Origin: Providencia rustigianii DSM 4541
GTDB lineage: Bacteria; Pseudomonadota; Gammaproteobacteria; Enterobacterales; Enterobacteriaceae
Reading direction: 5' to 3'
NCBI RefSeq assembly: GCF_000156395.1
Contig: NZ_GG703821.1
Span: 63,639-127,638 of the forward strand
Length of the DNA stretch: 64,000 nt
The notes under the pieces were generated by a model that ran no database searches, was not told the origin of the DNA, and was given only the letters and a program-made list of their open reading frames with translations. The stretch's first letter is position 1, and the number at the start of each line of letters is the position of its first letter. Position numbers and translations under genes: made by a program. This document shows positions 52,450 through 62,070 of the stretch, in pieces.

Positions 52450-53808
52450 TTAAAGATAAACAGGGACTAAAATTTCTGTTGCTATTACGACGACCACTAA
52501 ACCAACTAATACAGGAACGGAAGTTCTCTTCACCACTTCAAACGGTGAAATTTTTGCCATCCCTGAAACGGCTACCACCACCCCAGAAACCGGGGATAAT
52601 GTACGACCTAAGTTGGAAGCCTGTAGCATAGGAATCACTAAGTAAGCTGGGTTGACTCCCATTTGCTTCGCTAAGTGTGGGATCAATTCGACGAAAGCAT
52701 AGAACGGTGCGTTACCTGAGCCAGTTGTCATCGCTGCCAGCATCGTAATCACGACCAGAGCAATCATCATGATAATGGCACCAGAACCGAAAGATTGGGC
52801 TAAATCGATGAGGCCACGAATAAAACCAATGGTACTCAAGCCTTGAGCAAATATACCCGCAGCGACTAACAGCATCACCACCGTCGCAAATGCATCAGCC
52901 ATTCCTCGGTAACAAACATCTAAGCCACTATAGACATGCTTAGCGCTGAAACTACGAAGGAACTCAATCACTGCCGCCAGAATGATACAGCCGACAATAA
53001 TCGTGACGATGTGTAATTCTGGTGCCCATTTACCGTCAAAAACGAGAACGCCGATAATTGGCGTGAAAGGTAAGATTGCATAGAAGCTTGGCGCATGAGT
53101 TTTGATCTCATTTACATCCAGCATTTCAGTCTTAACATGCTCTTTTCTATCTAAGTAACGTTGCCAGAAGAAATGTGCGATAGACATCGCCACAATGGCT
53201 GCAATCGAGATAGGCAAGGTCGTTTTAAAAGCAAAATCGATTAATGGCATTTCTGCTGCTTTCGCCGCTAAAATAACGTCACCGGATGTTGGCGCTAGAA
53301 TAATCGCCGCCGGAGAAGCACAGATTGCCGCAGCAGCTCCACGACTGATCCCGACATTGACCATCACAGGGAACAGCGTCGCCATTAATAGCACACCAAG
53401 CCCCGTAGCCGAGGAAACGGCAAGTGACATCAAGCAGGCAACAATATAAGCCGCAACCATCAGTAAGTAAGGGGAGTTGATCATTTTCAGTGGCTTAGAC
53501 GCAATTTTCACCACCACGTCGTTAGCACCAATGTGGGTCATATAAGACGCAAAACCACATAGCACCATGATCATCATGCCAAGGTCGCCACCTCGGCTCA
53601 TTAATAGGAACTTAATGTATTCCAGAATATCAGTAACGCGCCATCCCGTAGGCTTTACTGAATCGGGTAAAATACTTTTTCCCATTAAGGCAGAAATGAT
53701 TAAAAGTAAGATACCGCCGGTCAATAATACCCCTGTCGCAGAGTAGCCTTTTATTATATAGCGCCCGACACCAATGGCGACTATCACGCCGATTAAAAGC
53801 TCAATCAT
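52450..53808 (-). CDS. dcuC: Anaerobic C4-dicarboxylate transporter DcuC
   Basis: 452-residue polytopic carrier, very similar throughout to E. coli DcuC. Shared stretches include MIMVLCGFASYMTHIGANDVVVKIASKPL, CLMSLAVSSATGLGVLLMATLFPVMVN, SPAAIILAPTSGDVILAAKAAEMPLIDFAFKT and NLGRTLSPVSGVVVAV. DcuC exports succinate and exchanges fumarate, malate and other C4-dicarboxylates under fermentation. It is monocistronic. The product of the catabolic island upstream (fumarate) is a DcuC substrate, but no operon link exists. Confidence 0.96.
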   Translation of the reverse strand: MIELLIGVIVAIGVGRYIIKGYSATGVLLTGGILLLIISALMGKSILPDSVKPTGWRVTDILEYIKFLLMSRGGDLGMMIMVLCGFASYMTHIGANDVVVKIASKPLKMINSPYLLMVAAYIVACLMSLAVSSATGLGVLLMATLFPVMVNVGISRGAAAAICASPAAIILAPTSGDVILAAKAAEMPLIDFAFKTTLPISIAAIVAMSIAHFFWQRYLDRKEHVKTEMLDVNEIKTHAPSFYAILPFTPIIGVLVFDGKWAPELHIVTIIVGCIILAAVIEFLRSFSAKHVYSGLDVCYRGMADAFATVVMLLVAAGIFAQGLSTIGFIRGLIDLAQSFGSGAIIMMIALVVITMLAAMTTGSGNAPFYAFVELIPHLAKQMGVNPAYLVIPMLQASNLGRTLSPVSGVVVAVSGMAKISPFEVVKRTSVPVLVGLVVVVIATEILVPVYL

Positions 53809-53972
53809 TTATTTTTCCTGCCCGTCTCATTTTGTAATTATTGAAGGTACTCTGCCTAAAAAAAAAGCGAAATACTCTGATAATGATCATGTTGGACAAT
53901 ATTTTTAATCTAGAAATAGATAAAAAGACAAGCTAAAAATTAATAATTATTTTTTCGATTTAACTTAAGCCA

Positions 53973-54007
53973 AATTCCCTCTATTGCTCAAAAGAATAGA
54001 GGGAATT
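53973..54007 (-). terminator. Hairpin after the carbohydrate porin gene
   Basis: Perfect 13-bp stem AATTCCCTCTATT / AATAGAGGGAATT with a 9-base loop, 14 bp beyond the porin stop codon. The minus-strand tail (TGGCTTAAG) lacks a clean T run, so termination is probable but not certain. Confidence 0.6.
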
Positions 54008-54021
54008 AACGGGTTTTATTT

Positions 54022-55440
54022 TTAGAATAAATATTTGAAGCGGGCACGAACACCATAACGATCATCATCGTGATGATTAATCATGTTATTATCATCAGCG
54101 TTAATTTTTGAGTAATATGCCCCTAAATAGATTTTATAATTGTCTAAGTCTAAAATCTGAGGTAATTCATAAGAGGTGTATACTGTATGAATATCGTATT
54201 TACCGGGTGCTCTATTTAACACTGAATTCGGATCATTCGATATTTTATCTGCATTAAAATCTTGAATATCATTATGTGCATAGATATAGCCTAATTGCAG
54301 ACGCTTCCAAAGCCCATATCCACCAATGGATAAATCTTTTTCCGATGAAGCATCTAAATAGGCAGTACTGAATGTTAATTGTAATCCCTCGTCAGGATCT
54401 TTCTCTAGGCTATTCCATTCCATCGTCATGCCATAGCCATTGCGTTTTGACATATTTTGCCATTTGTCATCCACATTAGCCCCATAAGCATTATTGATAA
54501 CTTGGGACTCCATTGCCACCGCCACTTTAAATTCATTGGGTTTCCAAGCAATGACCGGCCTAACATAAATAACATTTTTTTTATTATCTAATTGATACCC
54601 ATGATATGAGCCACTATCAAATAATGCAGTACCATCTTCCACCAACGCATTCACTTCAAAATACCAATCATTTAATGATTTAGATAATTGAATACTCCCA
54701 CCATCCCCTGAGCGCCCCCGCCCTTCTTTCATCATATAAATATAACCGAAACCGTCCGCATATAAATCGTTGGCCGTATTCCCCGAATACTGAACGAAGG
54801 TGTCTTGCCCTAACGGGAACATGTCATAAGCTTCATAACGCCCAACTTTGGCTTGCCAGCTATTTTGTTGACCAAAATAAAACGCCGCGTCATCCAGATT
54901 CATTTTTCCCGTCATATCCGCCAATGGCTGTACAGAGAAACCTGCGTAATTACCATTTTCATTAATGCGCTTTCCATCCAGTCCAATCAAGATCCGCCCA
55001 TTAATATCCCAGTTATCAGATTTATTGGGTTCTTTATCTTTACCTAATGCGGTGCGAACTGAGGTAATTTGTCCTTTTCGGCTTGCGCTATCAAGGTTAA
55101 ATTCCACATCTCCATAAAGTTTTAATTCACCATATTCATGATTATATTGAATACCCGGCGCATTCTTACTTGGTGTATTGACCAGAGCAGGTGGTTCCGA
55201 GTTTGATAGCGCAACTTGCTGGGTGGGAGGTAAGGCAGGGGAACTATTCGCCATCATAATTTGCTCAAGCTTTTCCGCTTTACGTTCCGCTACATTTGCC
55301 CGTTGCTCAGCCTGCTCCGCTCTTTTTTCTAATGCTTGAAGCCGAGCTTCTATTTTACTCAAATCAGTTTCTGCCTGACTATGAGTAGGAGAAATGGCAG
55401 CGAATCCCACCGCAATCGCTGATAAATAAAATTTTTTCAT
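54022..55440 (-). CDS. Carbohydrate porin with N-terminal coiled coil (ScrY/RafY-like)
   Basis: 472-residue outer-membrane protein. After a signal peptide (cleavage near HSQA) come about 40 residues of heptad-patterned coiled coil (LSKIEARLQALEKRAEQAEQRANVAERKAEKLEQ), a Pro/Ser-rich linker, and then a beta barrel starting YGELKLYGDVEFNLDS and ending DRYGVRARFKYLF with a C-terminal aromatic. The layout is that of ScrY-type sugar porins, which use the coiled coil in the periplasm. No sugar kinase or PTS gene is adjacent, so the substrate is unknown. Confidence 0.85.
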   Translation of the reverse strand: MKKFYLSAIAVGFAAISPTHSQAETDLSKIEARLQALEKRAEQAEQRANVAERKAEKLEQIMMANSSPALPPTQQVALSNSEPPALVNTPSKNAPGIQYNHEYGELKLYGDVEFNLDSASRKGQITSVRTALGKDKEPNKSDNWDINGRILIGLDGKRINENGNYAGFSVQPLADMTGKMNLDDAAFYFGQQNSWQAKVGRYEAYDMFPLGQDTFVQYSGNTANDLYADGFGYIYMMKEGRGRSGDGGSIQLSKSLNDWYFEVNALVEDGTALFDSGSYHGYQLDNKKNVIYVRPVIAWKPNEFKVAVAMESQVINNAYGANVDDKWQNMSKRNGYGMTMEWNSLEKDPDEGLQLTFSTAYLDASSEKDLSIGGYGLWKRLQLGYIYAHNDIQDFNADKISNDPNSVLNRAPGKYDIHTVYTSYELPQILDLDNYKIYLGAYYSKINADDNNMINHHDDDRYGVRARFKYLF

Positions 55441-55676
55441 TTTTTATCCTGTTGAATTAAACCGAAGCAAAGCAACTAAGTATTTTTTAATCGTTAAAGG
55501 TGCGTTTAGAGCAGATGCTCAAATTAAGTACTGTCGCAGTATATCCCCACACAATGTTAACGTTAACAAAATATTCTTTAAAAGGATAAAAGCGTCACAC
55601 TTTATGAACATCATTTAGAAAACAATGGGAGGTGAACGATGAGAGGATTTATTCATCATTGAGAGCCTGAAAGGCG

Positions 55677-56132
55677 TTATTTGAAGAGTTCAAACACCAT
55701 ATCCCCAAAAAAGCCTCGATATTGCAAATAACGAATTTGCTTACTTTTTTCTTTAAAATCTTTTGGAATTTCATCGCCAAATTTTTTACAGCGAACCTCT
55801 GAAGCGATATCAAACCAGTCTACGTCTAGTTGCGAAAAGTGGTGGTCCACTAAGGTTTCTGCAAAGCCTTTTTGGCGCATTTCTTGTTTAATTCGCAAAG
55901 GACCATAGCCTTTGCGAACATAGCCTTGCATTAATAACCCCACCACACGGTTATCATCTAAAAAATGTTGCTCATTGAGTTTATCGAGTACGCCTTCAAT
56001 CAACGCCTCATCAACAATTCCGTCATTTTTTTCATACATTCGGCGCTTCATTCTGGCGAATAGCTCTGCCTTTCCATAATCACGTCGGGAAAGTAGAAAT
56101 AGAGCGTACTGATAGAGTTCGGGCTGTGTCAT
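55677..56132 (-). CDS. recX: RecX-family regulatory protein
   Basis: 151-residue helical protein of the RecX/OraA family, which binds RecA filaments and inhibits them. Family blocks are LFLLSRRDYGKAELFARM, VLDKLNEQHFLDDNRVVGLLMQGYVRKGYGPLRIKQEMRQKG and the C-terminal RYLQYRGFFGDMVFELF. No recA gene is visible next to it, whereas recX usually follows recA. The next upstream gene on the same strand is a DUF4026-type protein with a 53-bp gap. Confidence 0.88.
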   Translation of the reverse strand: MTQPELYQYALFLLSRRDYGKAELFARMKRRMYEKNDGIVDEALIEGVLDKLNEQHFLDDNRVVGLLMQGYVRKGYGPLRIKQEMRQKGFAETLVDHHFSQLDVDWFDIASEVRCKKFGDEIPKDFKEKSKQIRYLQYRGFFGDMVFELFK

Positions 56133-56185
56133 TATCTACTCGTTGGTCATTAAAATTGGGCACTGACTAACGTGCCCAATCTATA

Positions 56186-57637
56186 TTAATGAACTTGGGC
56201 ACCGCTTAAGAGTTTATAGATTGTATCAGGTGTATAGCTACCATCTTGGTAATAAATAGTCCAATCGGTGATATCTTCACGAGTAAGCGGGTAAGTTTCC
56301 CCTTCCTGCATGGTTTGCACATAGAAAGGGTGGTTGATTAAGCGGCCTTCAAACTGGTCACCCTTCCATGAAATTGGCTCAAACCACATGTGTTCATGCC
56401 CTTCATCACCGTCTTCATCCTGATAACTAATGCCACATTTCACAAGGAAGCGCCATTCTGAATCCGTTTCGTCTTCTTTTTTTCCGAGCAGCTTGGCAAA
56501 CAATCCTTTCTTCGGCGCGACGGGTTTTGGACCGTAGTTATCCAGCATGTGGGTAAAATACTCCCAACGTAGTCTAGCTTTACGAGACATATCCGCGGTT
56601 TCTTCATCAGTACGCATAAACATCATCGCATTTTGATCTTCAAAACCTTCAAAGAAGCTTTCTAATGTTGGATTTTCTTGGGTCACGCGAAATAGCATCA
56701 CGGATGGATGTTGGTGAGATTCGTCACGATCATGCCAATCGCCCATAAAACGCTCTGAACTGGCATCACCAAATTCAAAATTCATCTCTTCCAATGGTTT
56801 TAAGTTATCAACAGGGGTTGATTGCCCCACATGGCGTAGTCCTTCTTCAAATGGGACTGCCACCAAATATTCATAACCTGTTTGGGTTTGACCAATGAAA
56901 ATCGGCTCATTGAAGTCAATTTTTCCTTGGGTAATGCTGTTATTCACAAAACTCCAGAATAGCTCAGGGATCCCATAATAAGACGCAATCGGGTGTGGGA
57001 TAATAATTTCTGCTTCGGATAGCCCGCAACGCGCTAAACCATGAGTATGGAACCAATACATGGTCGGTGCAGAATCTTCGCCTGCGTCTTTATCGTGGTC
57101 ATAAATAGCATGCACTACATATAAAGAATCAATACTTGGCATCAAATCATCCAGCAATTGGAAGTTTAGCCATTCACGTGTAAAGACTTTACCCGCCGCC
57201 GAAATATCCAATCCTAATAATAAGTCAGGGACTAAAATTTGGATGATTTTCAGTTGCTGTAAGTAATTGACGAGTGGTTGGTCTTGGAATAAACATTCAA
57301 CGACCACCGCTTGGGGTGCAGCAGTCGCTTCTGCGTATAGCTCTTGGCTAATCGGATCAGTGGCAAAATAAGGGTTAATTGTATATTCCGGATCGCTTTC
57401 TACGAGAGAGATATAAAAGCGTAAATCTTGTTCATCTTTTTTGCAGGTGAAGAAAAAACCGCCACCATCTTCTTCAGATACATAATCAATATCACCGTCA
57501 GTAAAATAGGTTTGTTCTTCTAATCGTTGCTCAAGTTGTAGTGAAGTCAGTTCAGAAGCAGGGATAGCCACCATCATCGAGGCTTCTCTTTCCCCTTCGC
57601 CTTTTGCAATATCAAGGTATTGTTGTTTATTACTCAT
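56186..57637 (-). CDS. DUF4026-type protein with C-terminal DUF2314-like region
   Basis: 483-residue soluble acidic protein without a signal peptide. The central part (WLNFQLLDDLMPSIDSLYVVHAIYDHDK, FHTHGLARCGLSEAEIIIPHP, about residues 155-240) is of the DUF4026 type. The C-terminal 100 residues (EWRFLVKCGISYQDEDGDEGHEHMWFEPISWKGDQFEGRLINHPFYVQTMQEGETYPLTREDITDW) resemble DUF2314. The function of neither domain is known to me. A short basic linker (PKKGLFAKLLGKKEDE) joins them. Confidence 0.75.
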   Translation of the reverse strand: MSNKQQYLDIAKGEGEREASMMVAIPASELTSLQLEQRLEEQTYFTDGDIDYVSEEDGGGFFFTCKKDEQDLRFYISLVESDPEYTINPYFATDPISQELYAEATAAPQAVVVECLFQDQPLVNYLQQLKIIQILVPDLLLGLDISAAGKVFTREWLNFQLLDDLMPSIDSLYVVHAIYDHDKDAGEDSAPTMYWFHTHGLARCGLSEAEIIIPHPIASYYGIPELFWSFVNNSITQGKIDFNEPIFIGQTQTGYEYLVAVPFEEGLRHVGQSTPVDNLKPLEEMNFEFGDASSERFMGDWHDRDESHQHPSVMLFRVTQENPTLESFFEGFEDQNAMMFMRTDEETADMSRKARLRWEYFTHMLDNYGPKPVAPKKGLFAKLLGKKEDETDSEWRFLVKCGISYQDEDGDEGHEHMWFEPISWKGDQFEGRLINHPFYVQTMQEGETYPLTREDITDWTIYYQDGSYTPDTIYKLLSGAQVH

Positions 57638-57890
57638 TATTTTGCCCTGTAATTTATTATCTTTATCGAGGATATCAGCTTATATTCCGTAAGAATATTG
57701 TGAATATTCTTAACCAATTCAGATAGTGATTTAATCCGCCTCATTTTTGCTAAGTTAATCAATCCTCATTATTCTGCGGTTGGTTATTCTACTTTTCATC
57801 CGTTATCCTCTGAGGCACAATGAGAATGACATTTCTGCCATGTTGGGTTGGCAGTGAAACACATTCTTTCTTATATATAGGTTATGAAAT

Positions 57891-58073
57891 ATGACTGATT
57901 TAACCGAAAAGCAAAAACAATACGTTGACGACCTCGCCATGCAACAAGTCTTTGATATGAATAATGATGATGTACTGGTTAACGCGTTAGAGCAGAAAAT
58001 TCATAATCTGGAAGCCCATTTAAAAAATTATTTCCATGAACGTGTCCAATTTCACAAAAATAATAAGAAATAA
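57891..58073 (+). CDS. Small conserved-looking hypothetical protein
   Basis: 60-residue charged helical protein (MTDLTEKQKQYVDDLAMQQVFDMNNDD at the start, basic tail FHERVQFHKNNKK). A possible AGGTT ribosome site precedes the ATG and a terminator follows the stop at 58091. That framing by a promoter gap and a terminator supports a real gene. I do not recognise the family. Confidence 0.55.
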   Translation: MTDLTEKQKQYVDDLAMQQVFDMNNDDVLVNALEQKIHNLEAHLKNYFHERVQFHKNNKK

Positions 58074-58090
58074 TATTTAACTTGTCCCTC

Positions 58091-58121
58091 TGCCGATGTC
58101 TTCTTGGGCCTCGGCATTTTT
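58091..58121 (+). terminator. Terminator after the small hypothetical gene
   Basis: Stem TGCCGA / TCGGCA (58091-58096 and 58111-58116) with partial inner pairing, followed by TTTTTG, 17 bp after the stop codon. Confidence 0.65.
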
Positions 58122-58316
58122 GCCTGCATATTTTCCTACCTTTATTATATCGATAATAAGAATCATTTGATTTAAAACATAATCTTTTTAGAATCGCATT
58201 ATGGAACATATTAAAATTCGCAATATATGCTAAAATTTTGGCGTTTATTGTAAGTTTTATTCTTTCGTTTTATTTATCATTCACGCCTTTATATTTATTA
58301 GATAATTGAGTCCACT

Positions 58317-59303
58317 ATGACACGCAATCAACTCAGCACAGTGCTGCTTCTTTCATCTTGCTTGGTAATTCCAACTAGTTTTGCCGATAGCGATACGCCC
58401 CTATTCTCTGTCAGTATGACGGAATCGGGTGTTCCAAAAAATAATGCTGAAGGTGGCGTGACTCGCTCATCCAGCACGGAATCCCGAGTGTTACCCATTT
58501 GGGGAGATGAGGCACGCGCCCAAGGTTACGATATTCCAGAACCTTTTGGGGTGAGCTATGGCTACATGAACCTGCGTCAAGATGTCGTAGTGGATAAAAT
58601 TGGTTTTAGTTCCAACTCTGGCTTAGATTTAGGTAAAATTCTAACTATTGAAACTGGCCATACTCGCAGTAAAAACCAATCCCATATGTTAAAACTCGAT
58701 ACTTGGGTATTTCCTTTTATGAATGTCTATGGTGTATATGGAAAAACGAAAGGTTCATCAACCACCAACTTAACTAACGTAGAAGCGAAATTAGGTCCTT
58801 TTAAACTTCCAATTGGAAAAAATCTTCCATTCGAATTAGATTATGAAGGTAAATCTTATGGTGGTGGAGTCACTTTTGCAGGTGGCTATAACCAATTTTT
58901 CAGTACATTAGATATGAATTACACACGAACAAGCCTTGATATCCTAGATGGTGATATTACTGCTTTTGTTGTAACACCGCGTATTGGTTATGAATTTATA
59001 TTTGAACCATTGATTGCAGGGCAAGGTAATACCAAAATTCAGGTTTGGACTGGAGCCATGTACCAAGATATTACCCAACGCTTTAAAGGTGATGTAAGCA
59101 AATTAGATCTACCTCCAGAATTAAATAAATGGATGGCATTAGCACCTCCTGACACTAAATTCGACGTCGAACAACATCTCGCCCATAAATGGAATAATAC
59201 CGTCGGCGCCCGAGTGGAATTAACTCGCAACTTTAACGTCCTCACAGAAATCGGTTTTAACAACCGTAATAGCTTCTTTATTTCTGGGGAATTCCGTTTT
59301 TAA
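58317..59303 (+). CDS. Putative outer-membrane protein, first gene of a coupled envelope operon
   Basis: 328-residue protein with a signal peptide (MTRNQLSTVLLLSSCLVIPTSFA). The rest has alternating beta-strand character and ends FNVLTEIGFNNRNSFFISGEFRF, a C-terminal phenylalanine typical of outer-membrane barrels. I do not recognise a family. Its stop codon overlaps the next start by one base (TAATG), so it is translated with the BamA/TamA-type protein that follows, suggesting a shared function in the outer membrane. Confidence 0.75.
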   Translation: MTRNQLSTVLLLSSCLVIPTSFADSDTPLFSVSMTESGVPKNNAEGGVTRSSSTESRVLPIWGDEARAQGYDIPEPFGVSYGYMNLRQDVVVDKIGFSSNSGLDLGKILTIETGHTRSKNQSHMLKLDTWVFPFMNVYGVYGKTKGSSTTNLTNVEAKLGPFKLPIGKNLPFELDYEGKSYGGGVTFAGGYNQFFSTLDMNYTRTSLDILDGDITAFVVTPRIGYEFIFEPLIAGQGNTKIQVWTGAMYQDITQRFKGDVSKLDLPPELNKWMALAPPDTKFDVEQHLAHKWNNTVGARVELTRNFNVLTEIGFNNRNSFFISGEFRF

Positions 59304-60448
59304 TGCTGCGACATCACTGTCTAGAAAGGCTGATATTACTCAGCCTTTTTATTTCTTTCGCCCCACAGGCTCAAATACTTCCCGAGCGTAACACCATCGA
59401 TGGCTGGTTAAGCGAGCTTGGCGGTGAAAATAGCTTTGATGAGAGCAAAACTATCGACTGGGGTGTATTACCCGGACCATTTTATACGCCTGAAATGGGT
59501 ATCGGTATTGGTACTGCTCTCGTTGGCTTATACCGTATCGACAAACAAGACACATTGACTCAGCCATCCTCTATTGGCGTGAGTGGCTTTGCATCCTCAA
59601 CCGGTGCCTTTGGTGTTAACTTTACCAATTATAATTTCATTGATAACGACCAATGGCGCCTGTTTGTTTCCGGCACTATCAATAATATTCCGACCTATTA
59701 TTGGGGCAAAGGTTATGCCGCGGGCAAAAAAGACAGCAATAAAGAAAAGTATCATTCCCAAGAGTTTCAGATTACCCCCCGCGCCCTGTATAAGTTGGGT
59801 GATTCCGCCTATGTTGGCCTAGGTTGGAATTTTTCATCAATTAATGCCAGCGATCCCGATGACGGCGCAAAAGAATACTTTTCCCAATCCACTGGGGGGC
59901 GCTCTACCATTAATTCGGGCGTGAGTGCTTATTACAGTTATGACACGCGTGATTTCTTACCTAATGCACATAATGGCCAAGCTCTCGAAGTTATCTATAC
60001 TTATTTTGCACCGAGTTTGGGTAGTGATACGCGTTTTCAAACCACACAATTGCAATATGCCTATTACCATGAACTTTCTGAAAAAACGGTCATTGCTATT
60101 GATAACTATGCCCGTTTCTCAACAGGTGAAGTACCATGGAACCAGCTATCTTTATTAGGTAATAGTAACCGCATGCGTGGCTATTACGAAGGACGATATC
60201 GAGACAATAATATTTTGACGAGCCAAGTCGAGTTGCGGCATAAATTAGATTGGCGCCATGGTGTTGTAGGTTGGCTAGGAACAGGCACCATGAGTAACTC
60301 GCCATCAGAACTCGGCAGTGGTCACTGGCTCCCCACGGCGGGAGTGGGTTATCGTTTTGAATTTAAACCACGAATGAATGTTAGGTTAGATTTTGGTGTC
60401 GGTCGCAACAGTACCGGATTCTATTTTCAAGTAGGTGAATCTTTCTAA
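59303..60448 (+). CDS. BamA/TamA (Omp85) family outer-membrane protein
   Basis: 381-residue protein with a signal peptide and an Omp85 surface-antigen (D15) type barrel without POTRA repeats. Visible barrel features are SAYYSYDTRDFLPNAHNGQALEVIYTYF, the conserved RMRGYYEGRYRDNNILTSQVELRHKL (the RGY-like loop of the family), and the C-terminal VRLDFGVGRNSTGFYFQVGESF. It starts at 59303 and ends overlapping the next gene (TAATG). Single-domain Omp85 proteins without POTRA domains are of unclear role, possibly lipid or protein transport. Confidence 0.85.
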   Translation: MLRHHCLERLILLSLFISFAPQAQILPERNTIDGWLSELGGENSFDESKTIDWGVLPGPFYTPEMGIGIGTALVGLYRIDKQDTLTQPSSIGVSGFASSTGAFGVNFTNYNFIDNDQWRLFVSGTINNIPTYYWGKGYAAGKKDSNKEKYHSQEFQITPRALYKLGDSAYVGLGWNFSSINASDPDDGAKEYFSQSTGGRSTINSGVSAYYSYDTRDFLPNAHNGQALEVIYTYFAPSLGSDTRFQTTQLQYAYYHELSEKTVIAIDNYARFSTGEVPWNQLSLLGNSNRMRGYYEGRYRDNNILTSQVELRHKLDWRHGVVGWLGTGTMSNSPSELGSGHWLPTAGVGYRFEFKPRMNVRLDFGVGRNSTGFYFQVGESF

Positions 60449-61599
60449 TGCTCAAATACATTATTATCTCGTGCATTTTGTTCGCGTTAGTGGCTTGTCA
60501 AAACCGCGAACAACTTCAGCTCCCTACCGCGACGACGGACCTTGCCAGTATTCCTATTGAGGAAGCCTCTCAAATTTGGCCAGTTCTTAGTTCTCTAGGT
60601 GCCCCTCAAGGGCTAAGAGCTTGTTGTGCATTTGGTTATAATATTCGAGCAGAGATCTCTGGCGTCCCAGTTCCTTTCTATCTTATCGACAATATCGTTG
60701 AGGCCAATAAACTTGGTGAGCATCATTATAATGATAGCTACCTTGCCGCAACGGCAGATATTGTCGGGTTAAATAGCGAAAAAGTGGGGCTCGTCTATAC
60801 CACAGACGGCGGCTTTATTGATATTGCCCACGTACGTGATACCGCTGACTATACTTTATACTTATTCAGCCAAATCTACCCAAATTTGGGTAAAGAATGG
60901 ACATTAAAACTCAGTGATGAACTGGCTAGCCGGCAAATTCACTTTAACTCGTTTACCCCACCTGAATCGGCGGTAGAACGCTATACGTTGAGTACTTACC
61001 TTGCCGCGAAACTGGCTTTTCAATTAGCGGCATGGCATGAAATCGCACAATGGTATGGCTATCAGTCTGTTCCTGGCTTTTCTGAAGGCGTGTCCGCTTT
61101 TTCTCCTGAAGATTTATATTCCAACCTCCTTGGGGCTCGCTTAGCCAGTTCATTGATATTACAGGGGCGAGCAGAATCCTTAGCTATCTTCTCACATTCC
61201 TTAGAAACGATACTCCCTGTTGCTTTAAATGAGCTTGGCGCATTTAATAAAGAAAAAACTCGAGAAGTTTTTGATCGAGTCGATGGAATATGGTGGGATA
61301 GTTCAAAACGCGTTCCAAATAAATTTTTGTTATTAACCCGGGATTATGATGTGGCAGATAGCCGTTACCCATTTTTACCCACACAAACAATCCCTCACAA
61401 AGGGTTAAAACTCAGTTTACCTGACGAATATGCGGGATATTCATTAGCAAAATTAGCGCAGTTCCGGTTGGTACCTACGGATAAAATGGCACAACTTCCT
61501 GTTCCAGAAAAATATTGGACGATTGATGATTTTTCGACTCTCGCAGAACAAGCTAAAATTGAAGATCAAAAACAACAAACTCGTACTTTGAAAAAGTAA
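60448..61599 (+). CDS. DUF4056-type lipoprotein
   Basis: 383-residue lipoprotein with the lipobox LVACQ (Cys17) after a short hydrophobic signal. It has the DUF4056 features: GLRACCAFGYNIRAEISGVPVPFYLIDNIVEANKLGEHHYNDS, LVYTTDGGFIDIAHVRDTADYT, and LAAWHEIAQWYGYQSVPGFSEGVSAFSPEDLYSNLLGARLA, where the H-E pair and ordered acidic residues hint at a hydrolase or protease-like site. It is the third gene of the coupled envelope operon. Function unknown. Confidence 0.82.
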   Translation: MLKYIIISCILFALVACQNREQLQLPTATTDLASIPIEEASQIWPVLSSLGAPQGLRACCAFGYNIRAEISGVPVPFYLIDNIVEANKLGEHHYNDSYLAATADIVGLNSEKVGLVYTTDGGFIDIAHVRDTADYTLYLFSQIYPNLGKEWTLKLSDELASRQIHFNSFTPPESAVERYTLSTYLAAKLAFQLAAWHEIAQWYGYQSVPGFSEGVSAFSPEDLYSNLLGARLASSLILQGRAESLAIFSHSLETILPVALNELGAFNKEKTREVFDRVDGIWWDSSKRVPNKFLLLTRDYDVADSRYPFLPTQTIPHKGLKLSLPDEYAGYSLAKLAQFRLVPTDKMAQLPVPEKYWTIDDFSTLAEQAKIEDQKQQTRTLKK

Positions 61600-62070
61600 A
61601 ATTTCCAGTCTAATTTTGTCACATTATTCGTCATCTATGGTCAAAAAAGCCCATATTTTTTGGCCATTTCTAGTCATCATAGTTTGCCTTCATTTGATTT
61701 TCATACAAACCATAAGTGTTCATAAAATGCGAAAACGGGTGATTTGAGCTAAAAATAACCACCTTAATGGTTATATTTTAACCATAATAACCTTATAAAA
61801 ACAAAGTTAATTGATTGTATTTTAAATGAATTTAGCTTAAAACAGATGATTTCATTTTGAAATAAGTAACCAAAAGTGATAAATAAACATTCTAAAATAT
61901 AAATAAAGAAATTAATCACCCAATTAAAATCAATAAGTTAATAAAAATAAACCATTCAATACAAAATAATACAGAAGTTTAGCTAATGTGAGTCGGATAA
62001 AAGTAGCTCGTGAAAAATTATTCTGATACCATTCGCTCGATTTTTGTTCAGAGATACATAGGAGAAGCAA
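61600..62070. other. Intergenic region before bax
   Basis: 471 bp of AT-rich DNA with no open frame of note. A GCCCATATTTTTTGGCC imperfect dyad at 61649-61665 may end the upstream operon. The rest presumably holds the bax promoter; GGAGAAG precedes the bax start. Confidence 0.5.
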
